Source of the DNA: Casuarius casuarius
Taxonomy: Eukaryota; Chordata; Aves; Casuariiformes; Casuariidae
Reading direction: 5' to 3'
NCBI GenBank assembly: GCA_003342895.1
Contig: PTFA01000340.1
Location: forward strand, 186,001-250,000
Length of the DNA stretch: 64,000 nucleotides
Shown: piece by piece, positions 42,303 through 55,400 of the stretch
Position numbering within the stretch: position 1 is the first letter of the stretch
Layout of the letters: each line of letters begins with the position of its first letter
Program-made: the position numbers and the translations under genes
The notes under the pieces: generated by a model
Seen by the model: only the letters and a program-made list of their open reading frames with translations
Databases searched by the model: none
Told to the model about the DNA's origin: nothing

Positions 42303-43889
42303 AATTGCATTGTAAAATGCTCATAATTTCCCCAAACGTTCGCCTTCTGGCCTGAAATACAAACTATATGATTTCTCTTGGGTGAACTGGGAAGAGAAGT
42401 GAGAAGAAGTGAGATAACAAGGGAGCAACACCATGCCTTTGAGCACAATTCATTTGAGACTAAATGTGAAGAAGGGGCTGGATCGCCCACGAGATGACAC
42501 CTGAGCACATGGGTACCGCAGGGCTGGAGCAGAGCAGAGTGCGTGGACACAGGTCAGCTCTGCACTGCTGGAAAGGAGCTGAACCTTTCCCAACCTGAGT
42601 TAGCTGCATCTGTACAGCTCTCAAAAGTGCCATTGGAAGGTCAAGCCCTTTCCTACAGCTTCACGAAGAAGCTCACTGCTTGCATTGCTCCCCATGTACC
42701 TGCAGGCGACCAGACGCAGAATAAATGCATTTGGCTCATGAGTGAAGGGACTGAATAACACAACACTGATGTGTCAGCATGGACATTCACGTTAATTAGC
42801 TATGTACATGATGCACGACAACTTTTGGATTTTCCTTTTTCTCCAAATGTCAAACAAGAAGCTAATTTAAACATAGGTTTGTCTGCTTCTATTTGAAAGT
42901 AATATCAAGGGTCAGGACAACTTCAGGAATGATAAATGTTAGGTTTCCGCCTGTTCCGCTGTGCTTTGTGAAAGGTGGCTCTGCCTGTAATCCCAAGGGC
43001 CCTACACTCCAGACCCCCCCGGGCTGGGAAACACGCTGAAGAGCCCACTCCCAGCACAGCAGGCAGGGCTCCACCCCACAGACCGCTGTGGAAGATGATC
43101 CACGGCAGGAAACACAGCTGCCCTGGGAGTTTGGTGCCTCTTCGTATCGCTGTACTACCAGCTCAGCAGGGTGTCTGCTTTCGCCTTTGATGAATCCCCA
43201 GCACATCTCTGGAAGTTGAACACTGCGGGGAAGCGCATTCAGCTCCCTTTGAGTCCAGTGCAGGCCGGCAGGAGAAAGGACCCACCGGTCCCAGCTCAGC
43301 TGCTCGGTGGCATTGAGCAAGCCTGACTTGTAGCCAGATCTCGCCCCGAGAGATGATTGCTGTACCCAGCAACCCCATGTCCATGGCACAGCTCTGCTGC
43401 AACCGCGACTGACCAGCTGCAGTGGAGCCAAGGACAACAGGAGGGCCAGCTCCTGCAGGGTCCCCAAGAGGCTCCTGCACTTTGAACCTCAGGTCATGTC
43501 CATCAGCAGGAAAACCACGAGTAAGTGCATGTGCATGGGACAGGAGGATCTAGAGTGCCTGTACCTGGGAAAAGCCTTAGACACTTGTATGCAAGGGCTA
43601 TCACTAGTAGGGCAGGCTTTTACTGCTGTTGGTCTGGGCTGAAGTTGATTTGTAACCAGCCGCGTCGATGTTCTAATGGGAAAAGTGAAGGTTCACCCCC
43701 AAATGATCCTGGGAAGAAGGCATGGAAGGAAGTCATTTGGATTTGCTTTATTGCAAGACTGGCTTTCCCCATTTATCTTCGTGCAAAGGCAGCCAAAACT
43801 GGAGAGTGTTTACATTCAATCATCCATTAGGGGTTCTTTTGTTGCTCTTGTTCATTTATAATTGTTTTAAATAAAGGGCGCATGTCCCC

Positions 43890-43970
43890 CGTGCACCCCA
43901 CCACCACACCACAAACACAAAACACATGTGTATGTATAAACACACACACACGCACACACACACAGACCCC
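43890..43970 (+). repeat. CA-rich microsatellite
   Basis: A degenerate CA/CCA stretch leads into an almost pure (CA)n run at about 43940-43964, interrupted once by cg. On the MID2 transcript it reads as (TG)n. A likely length-polymorphic site. Confidence 0.9.
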
Positions 43971-46900
43971 CAAAGTCAAACCAGATGCAAACCACTTCCC
44001 CTGCACACCCGCGAGCTGGTACTCCCACGACAGAGCGGACTCCTGCCTCCTCCCCTCCCGGCCACGAGCATCGCAGGCCACCTTCTCTAGGCACAACACA
44101 GCAGGAGAGAAGGTCACAGATGTGTTGCATTCGGGCTGGTGCTGGAGGAACATGGCAATTCAGCAGCTTCACCAAACGGCCAGGGAACCGCAGTGCTGTC
44201 CTGGCTGTGTTCCCCCAGCGTGGACTCACTCCAAGACTGTACGGTCTGTACAGCGCTGTGCACATCACCGGCACTAACGGAGTGAGGGATGCTGCTCCTT
44301 ACGGAAAGCACGGCCCACGCAGGAGGGCAGGGCCCATCCGCAACGGCGAAGGAAGTGCTGTCACGTCTGTCCCCAGGACGGGAAGGATCCCCCGAGAGTG
44401 TGGAGGAAAGACCTGCCTGCCCGATCTGGAGCAGCAAGAGGAAACCAGCCGTCGCCTCTCGCAGCAGTACCCTGCCCACAGCATCCGTCGGCTGCTGCAA
44501 TCGCTCCCGCTGGAGTTTTTCTGATTTTTAAAATCAAAGTTGAAGCTCCTGGGGAGCAGGAGGTTGAGACTATCTGAGCCCCGGTGGCTGCTCTGAGGCC
44601 TGGGAAACCCACCTTCGTGCCCCTGCTCCAAGCCAAGACACCAGCCTGAAATGGCCTCTGCCCAGGGCTTTGGTGAAGAGAGAGAGGGGCATCGACACTA
44701 CAATCAGGCTCTTCTTCATGGACATGCCAGGTCCAGAGCACTGAAACTACTATAATGCTGGCAGATGTTCCTGGTCCCATCTCCGCTGCTTGCAGTGCAG
44801 TGGAAGGACTGAGCACTGGGCCTATGCACTATGTACTGACAGACGTGCCCATCAATGCTGCTAGCTACACATCTCTCTGACAGGATGTTTAAAATCACCT
44901 CCCACCCCCTAGAAAACCAACTTGCAGAAACATTCAGTGGGAACGTATGGTAAGCCAGTCATTTGCCTTTCTTTAATAAAAGAATTGTAATACACAATAG
45001 GACAAGTTACAGAAAGACACAGTTTAGCCTGCTGAATATCTCCTATGTAACTCACGTGTTGACACTAATGCATTTTAAGTCGCTTTGGAGCAAAGCATAC
45101 TGAGTAGAAGCTGAAATAAAATACCAGCTTTCATTGAACGACATCACCCCAACCAGCAGAGCTGACCTAGAAAATCAAGCAATTTGTTATGGGGAAGTTA
45201 TGACAGTATTTCTAATTGTGCTGAAGACAGTCTGGAAAAGGAGCCCTGAGCCAAGCAAAGAGAGTCTCTGATAATTATCCCATCATTTAGAGGGAGGCCT
45301 GGCCATGACAAGGTTGCGTGTTTATCATTCCATCTTTTATTGCTCTGCCTACTTAGCATGAGGTCACACACCAAACTGTAATGTTAAGCAGAGCATTCAT
45401 ACATCCACTCTTTTCTCAGGTCACATCCCAGCCACTGACATTAATGAAATCATTGTGTCTCCGGCAGGGGTTTGACACGTGAGTGTACAAAACTGACGGC
45501 TGTGCTTGGGCGATGCTGGGAGAAAAGGCATCGTGTCCTCGTGGGGTTTTGCTCCTCGGCTGATCCTCGGCTGCGACCGAGCCTCAAAGCCCAGCACAAG
45601 CGAGCACTGTTAAATTCCCAGTGCTGCCTGTAGGCCACCTCCAAGGAGGGGGACAGGAGACAAGGTGAAGTACATGAGTGAAAGACTGGGATGCATCTGA
45701 GGACGCCTGATGGTGCACTGCGAAGAGAGCTTGCAGACCACCCCCACATTTAAAGGGCAAAAATTCTGCAACAAAAACCCTCCTACATCCACCGCTAACA
45801 ATTAGCTGCATTTTCCCTGGGCCGGGGCTGCTAGCGAAGCAGTGACTGCAGCAGGAGTCACTGTGGGCAGGACAGCTGGGAGCAGAGATGGCTTCCAGCT
45901 GCACTCGGCTGTGCTGCCAACCCTTCGGGATGCAGGCAGAGACACCGGACACCCCTGCTGCCGCCTTTCACGCTAACGTGCCTCTTCCTCTGCCGGCCAG
46001 AGCAATTAAGAGCTGCTCTGAATCTATTTATCAGGTTCAAATCCTGACAGATCACTGGCTCCTTGTACATTTTCCCTCGTGCCGGCCCTGGAAGCCACTC
46101 CAGAGAAAACCTCCCCCTGTGATGAGAAGGGCTGCTGGTGGGGAGGGGTGAAGGACGTGCAAAGTGACCCTGGACAGTGTGCCATGCCACAGAGGCTCCC
46201 ACAACAAGTCTGCTCTGCATCTCGTTTGCCAGAAAACTTGAGCGGCACCAGGAGTCCTGCAGAGAGGGGGGCATCCAGCTGTGACTGCGGGGCCGACCCA
46301 GCGCGCTCGCCTGGCTTTCACGGCGTTTGGTCCTCAAGCAAAGTCTCCTAATCCCCATCCTGGAGTACTGGGGCTCCTCACCCCACCCTCTTCACCCTGC
46401 ACACAGCTAGAGAAAGAAGGGGATGTGGCATGGGTGTTTCCACAAGCTGCCAGAGGGGAGAGGAGGAGGAAGATGAAGGCAGCTCAGGACATATCACAAA
46501 ATCCAAGTGCTCTGGATATTCTCCTTATTCAAACAGGACCACTGAGAAATGGGAAGGAGCGTGAACTCACCTAGGCACAGAGGTATCCAAGTCCAGCAAG
46601 ACTGGGGGCTGGATTCTGGTCTCACTGATGCAAACCCATCACTTCAGTGGCCTTAGTCCAAATTCACAATGAGCTAAAAGAGCCTGGGAGTCCAGACCCA
46701 TGGCTTTCCTGGTGCTGGGTAGGGACACGGCTGTGGTGGCAGGGTGAAGAGAGAGGGGAGAGAGCTGGGGAGGAAGACTCAGAAATCAGTGCTCCTAGAC
46801 GCATCATTTCAAAGCAGACTGCATTAGCATATACGGTATCTAACGTCTGCTTGCAGATTTCAATTTAGGAGAGAAAACGAAAGAAGGAAAAACCCCAGTA

Positions 46901-49900
46901 AACAGGGATAAATGAATGCAAAAAATGCAGCTCTGTTTGTTGTGCCACTGCCTAATTAGCACATACTGGATTTGAGTCTTATTAGCTCTTTTCTAGCATC
47001 TTCTTTTGGACTGAGTTAATCAGTGTTGCTTTAACTCATCCTGCTGCATCCGATTATGGAGAGCAAACGCTTCTCATGCCTAGCTTCACTAAGATGACAA
47101 AACACTCCAGGTTTGTAATGCAGTTCCTCTCTGCCCCAACTGGCCGTGCTTTGCACAGAGATCCACATCCACCACCCAGTGGGACACCATTACAAGCACG
47201 TCAAGCTCCCAGCAGCTCCAGCGTTTAAGTAACCGCACAGTCCCCAAGCCGGCCTAATGAGAGCAGATGGGCCTGTGTGGAAGTTTACTTAACTACCAAA
47301 ATGGCAATGCGTTATTTACTCCTCCTTCCTGCAGCAGCTCTGTGGAAGGGGCTTGCTCCCAGCGTGCTCGCGGCTGCTTTCCCTTTCCGCTCCCATTTTG
47401 TCCTTTAGCAACTCCACGGTGCCTCTGCTCTTTCCGACCCCTCCACTGCTGCCAAGTCGCGGGGGGGGAAATGATATCTTGATCTTGGCGCCCAAGAGGT
47501 TTGTGCAGACGCAAGGTCAGTTTGCTCTGGGCTCGCTTCCTTGCTGGATTTCCGAGCATCCTGGCCAAGCGCCTGCCACTGATGACCGAAACTGCAGCGG
47601 TGCGCTCCCACTTGCACCAAAGTCCGTGCAGCTCTTCACTGTGTGGAGGAGAGGAAGGAAGCACATGGCTCTCAGAGGCAGGCAGATGTATCATCCACAG
47701 GCTTTTCACCTTTATTGGTATCTAACAAGTGCTGCTTTGGCCACTGGCTGGTAATGGCCCACTGCTCAGTTCCCCGTCCTGCTTGCTCAGCAAAGGCTCG
47801 TTCGGCCACAAAGGGTGCAAGTCTGCCTCTGAGGGATGGGGAACTGCCGTTCACACGTTTGCTGGAGACACCTTCCTGTGGGAAATCAAATGTCCTGATG
47901 TCTCTGAAACAGCCCACGCTGTCAGTAAAATACAACTAGTCTGGGTCTGAGGTGACTCTCCACATGCCATGAGAGCTACTGCGCAAGTCGCGCCAATGGG
48001 AAGCGCCTGGGGCCATGAGGGGTGCCTATGATGGGTCTGCATTGGCAGGCAGCTCATGCCCATGTCTGAAGCCCTCGTTTCCTCAAGAAGGACTTCCAGA
48101 GCTTCTGCTGTCCTCTTGCCAGCCTCCCTTTTAATGAGAAATGCACTTCCTCCAAAGGGAAGCACCCAGGCTTTCTCAAACCCATCACCTAAGGGGACCA
48201 TAGGCTTTTTTGTCCTCCCCATAACTGCTTTGGTTTTTACTTCTCTGGACATACGAGCTTCAGGTAATTTTCTCAGCAGCTCCTCAAGGGCCTGGCTACA
48301 CATCAAGGCAGAATTCTTCACTAGAGCCAGAATGCACTTACCCTGTCGGCAGAAAGGGAAGCGCGCTTTGCCTGGCACGCGCACACAGGCACACGGTCAC
48401 ATGCCTGACGGAGTTTAACAACGCCAACATCGAAAGGACGGCCAATTCAGAGACGTGCAAAACCCACCCTGCAATTGTGCCATCAGGGAGAGGGACGAGA
48501 AGGGTCTTTAGCATGGAGGAAGGAGCTGAGCAGAGCAGTCCTGTGCTCCTGGGCAGGGAGGAGAGTTTTCTGCATGCAGGTGTACCCAAAAAGCGTAACA
48601 TTTGCAATACGTCACCCTACCTACACTTAATAGAAAGGATAATGGAAAAAAACTGCCAAGGCTTGTGGCAACTGCTCTGATCAGCATCCAGTTGTGTACA
48701 ACAATAAACTCAGCCACAGGACTGGTTCCACGGTAGCCTGAAGTGCAGCACATGTTACCAAAAATGCAACGTTGTCCATCAGCTGTCCAGGTGGTACTGC
48801 CTGATTGATTTAATAGATGTCCATACAAGCCTTACTCCTAACTGCTTCTCCTAACTGAGAACCCATGGGCTTCTTGGCCTCATTACAACACTTACAAGGA
48901 AGGACTGCTCAAGCAGTCAGCGTGAGGATCAGGTAGGAGTGCTGCTGAAATTCAGAAAACCCCTACTAGCACTGCAAGGAAAAGCAACCCCGTGTGGAGG
49001 GGTGTGCACGGCAGCAAGGAGCCCTTAGCTTGCAGGAGATAAACAGTCTCCAAAAGACTACACACTGGTTTGTCCTTTATAAGAGCTGGTATCTCTTTGC
49101 AGTGGGTGCAAGGCTGCAGAAACCTGACTCATTGATCCCAAAGGGCCGCTGCCGTAGTAGCCTCATCCCCTGCTTTGCAGTGGGGAAGCAGGCATTGGGA
49201 AAAGGAGTCAAGGGTAGACTCTGCCGTGGTCCAAGGTGCCCTGGCCACCTGCTCCAGATTCTATGCCCTTGCAGATGTGGATGTCTGCAATCCAGCCCAG
49301 CCAGACCCCCATGTACTACAGCCTCCTAATTTTTCCCCTCACTTGTCCCTCTTGCATACATCCATACATGCCTGCTAATACCACACAGTGGTATCAGCTC
49401 CCTCCCCACAGAGTGTTTGATTAACTCTGGACTGTAAGTCACAACCTGGTGTCCCTATAAACCAACACAAGGAGCTTCCAGGACATGTCAGACGACAGGA
49501 GAGCACAGTAAACCCACTCTGGACAGGACGCATCTTTGTATATGCTCCACCTGCACTACAGGATAGAAGGAAAATTTCTGAACAGCTTTGAACAACTTCC
49601 TCCAGCAATTTACTCATTCATCTCTGCTGGTCCAACACACCTGCCTTGCCCTCGCTGCACTGCCTGGAGGCCAAGAGACACCCTGCTTCATATAGTCCCA
49701 GCACCTGCCTCGCAGGATGGCTCATTGATAGGAGCCATCGATTGGACATTAAATGAAGGGTTCATTATCCTGTGTACAGTCGCCTGAATTACAGAGTGAC
49801 TGTGAAGCATGAATAGCAAATTGCTTCATGAGGGTGAATCATCTGGTGCCGAAGAGCAAATGAGTTAATAATGAAGGTATGAAGTCAGTAGCCGCTTCTC

Positions 49901-52404
49901 TCCTTGCATATGCAAAGGATGAGGTACAGACTACAGGAAACCAAGACAAGTGGCCAGGCCTTCTCCCCCTGCTTTGCCGAGGTGTTCATTCCTCACGTCC
50001 TTCTGCCCTGTTACGAGCTAGCAGCTACTCAGGACACAGCAGTTGTTAGGGGCTCCTTAATACGAGGGTGGGTAAGACTCATTTGCAGCAGCAAAGACTT
50101 AGTAATGAGAAGAGGTTTGTTTATCCTTCCAGGAAATTCCACTCCTCTCGCTGCTTCACATGAGCTCTTTTTTTTTGGCAAGTTGGGAAGGGAGAGGTAG
50201 CAAGAGGGAGGGAATGGAAACTGTAGAGACATTGCTCGCAAGGCGAATTATAGTAATCATGTTCGATTTACACAGATGTGGTTCATGACCACTGAGGCAG
50301 TTGGAAAATCTTGCAATCAAAATGAATAGGCCCTTAAAATTAAGGACATGTCATATTTTTACTCACCCAGGTTTGTAATGCTGTCAACTTTGCATGAGGA
50401 GATTCATTTGCACTTCTGAAGTATTCACAGTGGCAAGACAGATTTACACCCTGCAGGGTAAGAGCCAGGGAAAGCCATGTACTGCAGCCTCTGTCCTGTA
50501 AATCTGTTATGAAATCTTGTCTCTTTCAAGGATTATAAGAATACCCAGCATTTTTTCCATGATGGTTTCTGGAAACAAAGCCCTATTCTGAAAGCACATT
50601 TCATTCTTCTGGCAAGCTTCAGTTCTGCTTGAGAAGGTCCAGCAACCAAGCTTTTCGCCGCAGAGCCAGCGCCGTAGCTTTTCCTCAGGCAGCCCAAGTG
50701 CAGGGTTGGAGAGCAGGTGCCAGCTTTCACTTGTGCCTGCAGAAAACCTACAGCTTCTCTGCTGAGCATTGCCCCCTAACCAGCCACCACCTTCCCGCAG
50801 TGCTCTGGTCAGGTGAGGCCTTGCTAGGAGGAGTTTTTAGACAGACTTGACCTGCATAATCAGTCTCTAAAATCAACACTGTGAAAAAAGCCAAACTCAG
50901 CAAAGGTGGAACAAAGGGAACCCCATGATGAGATGTAGCCAAAGGGTGCAAAAGGGTGGGAGAGAGACAAGGCTGTTTGGCATATATAGATTTTTGCTTT
51001 TTCTTTGATACCATTCCCAGATTCTCCTATACTAAAGCCCAGAAAAGCATTACTGCACAGTGCTAATTCTACAGATCTGAAGATCGGCCTTTCTATTTCC
51101 TTTTGCCAAAAATTGTCTGGAACAGCTATAAAAGTGATGGGTACCTTTGGTTTTTTGAAGGAATGTTAACAACAGCCAGCATTTGCCTTCCCTACACATT
51201 TTAGTGCTCTGGTCCCACATTGCTCCTGCCAGAGGATGTGTGCACAAGGTGAAAGACTGAAGAATCAAAGGAACATTTTCCTTGCCTGTTTTTAAATCAA
51301 ACCCTGCAGTTTGGCTGGGTTATATCACCCTTGTTCTCCAAGCAAGCGAGGTGACCCCAGGGGTTATGGATTCTTAAGCTGGGTAAAGCAAAAAGCACAG
51401 TCCTGGTTCCTCTGTTTTCCAAGAACTGCTTCCGCTTGGGATCTGGGCCTGAGACACCATAATGAGGTGCAGAGGAGAAATGTTTGGGATTGTGGCCAGA
51501 CATCCAAACATACCCAGAGTTCTCCGAGTGAGCTTCCCTCATTTTGGTCCTTTTATCTTTCCTCACTCCCTCCATTCTCTAGGCTGCTCCCCAGCACTCC
51601 TGGTGGCCCCTTGCATCTATGAGGCACCTATCATACTTCTCTCAACATCCTGTCCCCAAACTACCTCCCCTACCAAATTCAGAGGCACTGATTCACACAA
51701 GACCCTGGGACGCCTCCATTGGCAGGACCACAACTACCTTTCACATCTCTGGGGACTGGATGCTCCCGGAAAAGAGATCTTAAGGATGAGAACAATCCAG
51801 GATACGCCTGACCAAGAGGCTCCCAGGCACCATGCGAGAAAGCAACCCCCAGACACCCTTCCTCCAAACTGCAGTGGCATTGCCAGCTCTCTTCCCTCTG
51901 CCAATGACAGTGTTCCTGTCACAACCAAAGCAAAGGCCTGCACAGAAAAAAATCACAATAGGAAAATGTCTATTTAAGCCTCCTTTTAACGTGAATTAGC
52001 AGCCGGGAATGACCTCTGGCCCATCGGTCAGCCAGCTTTCCACAAACCACCAGAAATGCCTATGGGCCAGCATTACTGTTTCCTGTCCCCTCCCTTCCTT
52101 CCTCCCTGCACCCTGCCAAGGTTACTATCATAAGCTGCATCTGCCAAGAGGGATGGCACCTCTCTCAAATGTCTGCAGTTTCAAGCTACATAATCACACC
52201 TACACATTTTTAGGAAGCTCACTACACTTCTACAGCCCAGTCCTGTGGATGTGGCTAACAGCCAGACCTCTGTGTTGTCTCATTACTGTCACGTCTGGAA
52301 ATGCATCTGAACATCGCTCCATCCCCATTGTGCACCATGGCGTATCACAGAGACAGAACCGAAGCAAATCTGCAATTATGGCAGAGATTTCAACTTCTTC
52401 TAGA

Positions 52405-52419
52405 GACACACACACACAC
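52405..52419 (+). repeat. Short (AC)n run
   Basis: About seven and a half perfect AC units within intron 1. Confidence 0.85.
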
Positions 52420-55400
52420 GAGCTTTTGTTTTCTGCTGGACTGTCTTAAGGTGCATCTATATTCTTAACTGAAGAAATAAGTCAAAAAATGGTCACAGGT
52501 AAAACTAACTGCTTGCCACTGAGAAGGGCTCCCAAGAGCCAGGGGACATTCTCACCTCCTCCCAGAAACTCACTCCTCTGTCCCATGTTCTGAAGAACGC
52601 GACAAAATGTTTTTGTTCCTACACAAAGGCAACCCGAGGAATGGGGTGTGGGAGAGCTCACTAATTCACTTATAAATCACAGTTGTCTGCATGGCTCCAA
52701 GGTGGTGGTGGTGGGGAAATCACACGGAATAGTTTAATGCTGTCATTTCTCCAAAACTGCTGATTAGTTGCAGACCTGGTCTAGAGCATCTTCTTGGCAA
52801 GCCCCACTGTCTGGCTGTTTAGTGTGCATCTCCAGGACTTATATTTCCCATTTGCTCTTTCTGTCCCTCTGGTACTTACAGAGACAGGGACTTCGCTTCC
52901 GAAATACTGCTTCAGGCAAAGATATACTGTAAGAACCCTAACACCTGCAAGTCCTTGGCTGCCCTGACAACTACAATGAGTTGTCCTCATTACTACAGAG
53001 AGATGAGGAATGGCTGTGTTCAGACAGTGGTGATAGATAACCTCTTGCTGCTGGAGCTCATCCACACAAGCACGTAGCCTAAGGAATGAACTGTTCTCTG
53101 GCAAGAAACGTTGAGTCATTTTCCCAGGTAAAATAAGACAAAGGCCAAATCAAGCCAGCTGATATCCATCCTTGTTACTTCTCAGAAATCACTGCAAGAC
53201 ACTAAGGATCAAATGATATGAAAGCCTCAGCGCTAAGTGCTGCCTACTGTGCACAAGACGGGGCAGAGGGAAGCTACTGAGGCACATTTTCTAGAGGCAC
53301 AGCACATTCCTCCACTGCGGTGGAAAGCATGCATCTCCTGTGCTCTCTTTCGTTTTGTCTTGTGAGCTGGAGGTGAAAACCAGGAACTGCCCAAAGAAGA
53401 GCTCAGTTTTCATACTTCCACCTAATAAACTCCGAACACAGGCTGTTTCCTTTCACGCCAACGACAAGTCAGTGTAGTTCTCCAGGGAGGCTGCACGTCA
53501 GCCTTTTGAGTGGTTTCTCTTCTGGATCCTTCATTAATGACCTCCAACTGTGGCATCTTGGGGAAGATCTTGTTATGACACCTGGTTCCAGGCTAAGGAG
53601 GAGCAGGGATGGCTGGCAAGTCACCTACAAGAACCTATGTGCCTGCTGCTGTATTCCTGCTATTCCTCCTACATAGTAGCAATGTGGCATCTCTCCCCGT
53701 TATCTGGTTGCCCACGGCTGACCCTATGGGTGGGATAATTGCTGCCTGTTAGTCAGAATGAAAATAGACCTTGTGTATCTCCCCAAGCCAATGAACGAGG
53801 AAGCTGGTGCTCCAAGTGCCACATCTGTGTTAACTAAGGAGAAGGCTACACAAATGAGCTGTGGAATGATACTGTTATAAGCTGCTGTGTGGTACCTACC
53901 CCTGCCTACACTTCTGCTCAGCAGTAAGCACAAGAGAGGTGATCAGACAGACTGTTACACATTTTAGTGGTAACTTGTTTGCATAACCCTCCGCTGCGTG
54001 GTGCCGTGATGGCACAGGTAGGAGAGGATGCACAGCTGCATTTATCTGTCCAAATTTAGTTGTTTGCATCTGTGCATCTGTCAACAGAAAGAAACAGATG
54101 CTCAAAAGAAGTGATTCATCTCTGAGGTTTCTAGCTAAAATAGAGCAGAGGAACCACCCCAGAAGCACTTGGTCCCCTTGCCTGATGTAAAGGCAACCTG
54201 GTAACTAGTTCTGATAGGGATGTTGCCACAATGGATGGCAGGAGGAAAGGTCTTGTTCCTAGCCACCCAAGCTCAGAGGTGTGACTGACCTCAAAAATAT
54301 TAGTAAGTTAGGGAAAAAATAAGAAATCAGAAAAAAAACAGATTTACTGGAGATCCAAAAGCTTTGATTTCCAAGTCAACTGAGAGAAGCACCCAAAAAC
54401 CAGGTTGGGCATGGAACCTGGGACATCACCAAAGCACTCCATCAAATGTCACTCAGAGAATAGGCACACTGCTGTCACAGCCCAGGTAGCACTCTGCAGC
54501 CTTGCTTTGCATGACTCAGGTTATTCTCCTAGGAGCATCCTGGCAGCGCTGATGTAGAGCTTGATGCCACAAAAATCCACCCATGCAGCAAGATAAATGC
54601 TGAGGTCTTTGGCCCCAGTGCAGCTAGACTGGTCTCAGCACCCACAGCAGCCTGTTTGATTGGGGTTGAGGAGCAGCACTCTCACAGCAGTGACTGCCAC
54701 ACATCTCTACAGCTTCCCTCCCCAAAGAGCGAAAACACGACCAGAGAGATGAGCCTGGTGGACACTGCCTGACTGGGAGGGCTTTAGCCTTGTCCCCAGC
54801 AACGTCTGAGAGGACAGGAAACATTTGAATTTGGACTGCAGCTCTTATCCCTGTCCCAGTGTTGACCAGATAGCTGCTTCCTCTCCTTCCATCCTAAAAC
54901 CATCCAGCTATAAAAAGGATCTAAGGAGTCACTACAGGGCTCACTTAACAAATGCCTACACAACAATACCGCAGAAGTGCATGTGGCTTATTTAGGTCCT
55001 TCAGTATTTACATCCTTTAATCTTTTCAAAGTAATTCTTCTATTATTGGATATTATCATGGTTTTCTGTATCATCACAGCACTGTTGAAAATTGTTTAAA
55101 TAATTTATTAAATTCATCCTGCCTGTGACAAGCCAGTTCTTATTCCTGAAGCCATCTAACCATTATCTGGTTGTTTGAGCTGTCCTATTTAAATACTCTG
55201 AGACTTTATTCCCCAGTTCAGGCTGTGTGCTTTTCAACCTAAAAGAATGTGATTTTCAGACATCTTATTAAATTTGTTTCATTTGATGTAGAAATTCCCT
55301 AGCTGTGGCAAGTCCTGAGCTTGTTTGTGCATTTTTCATTATTTTTACTTATTCCTTTAGAAAGACAGAAAGGAAGGAAAAGATTTCTACCATTCCAAGC

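Noticed and set aside
42889..43467. 192-codon minus-strand open frame with a leucine-rich start resembling a signal peptide
   Set aside because: The rest is rich in W, S, G and C with no motif; the hydrophobic start is most likely coincidence.
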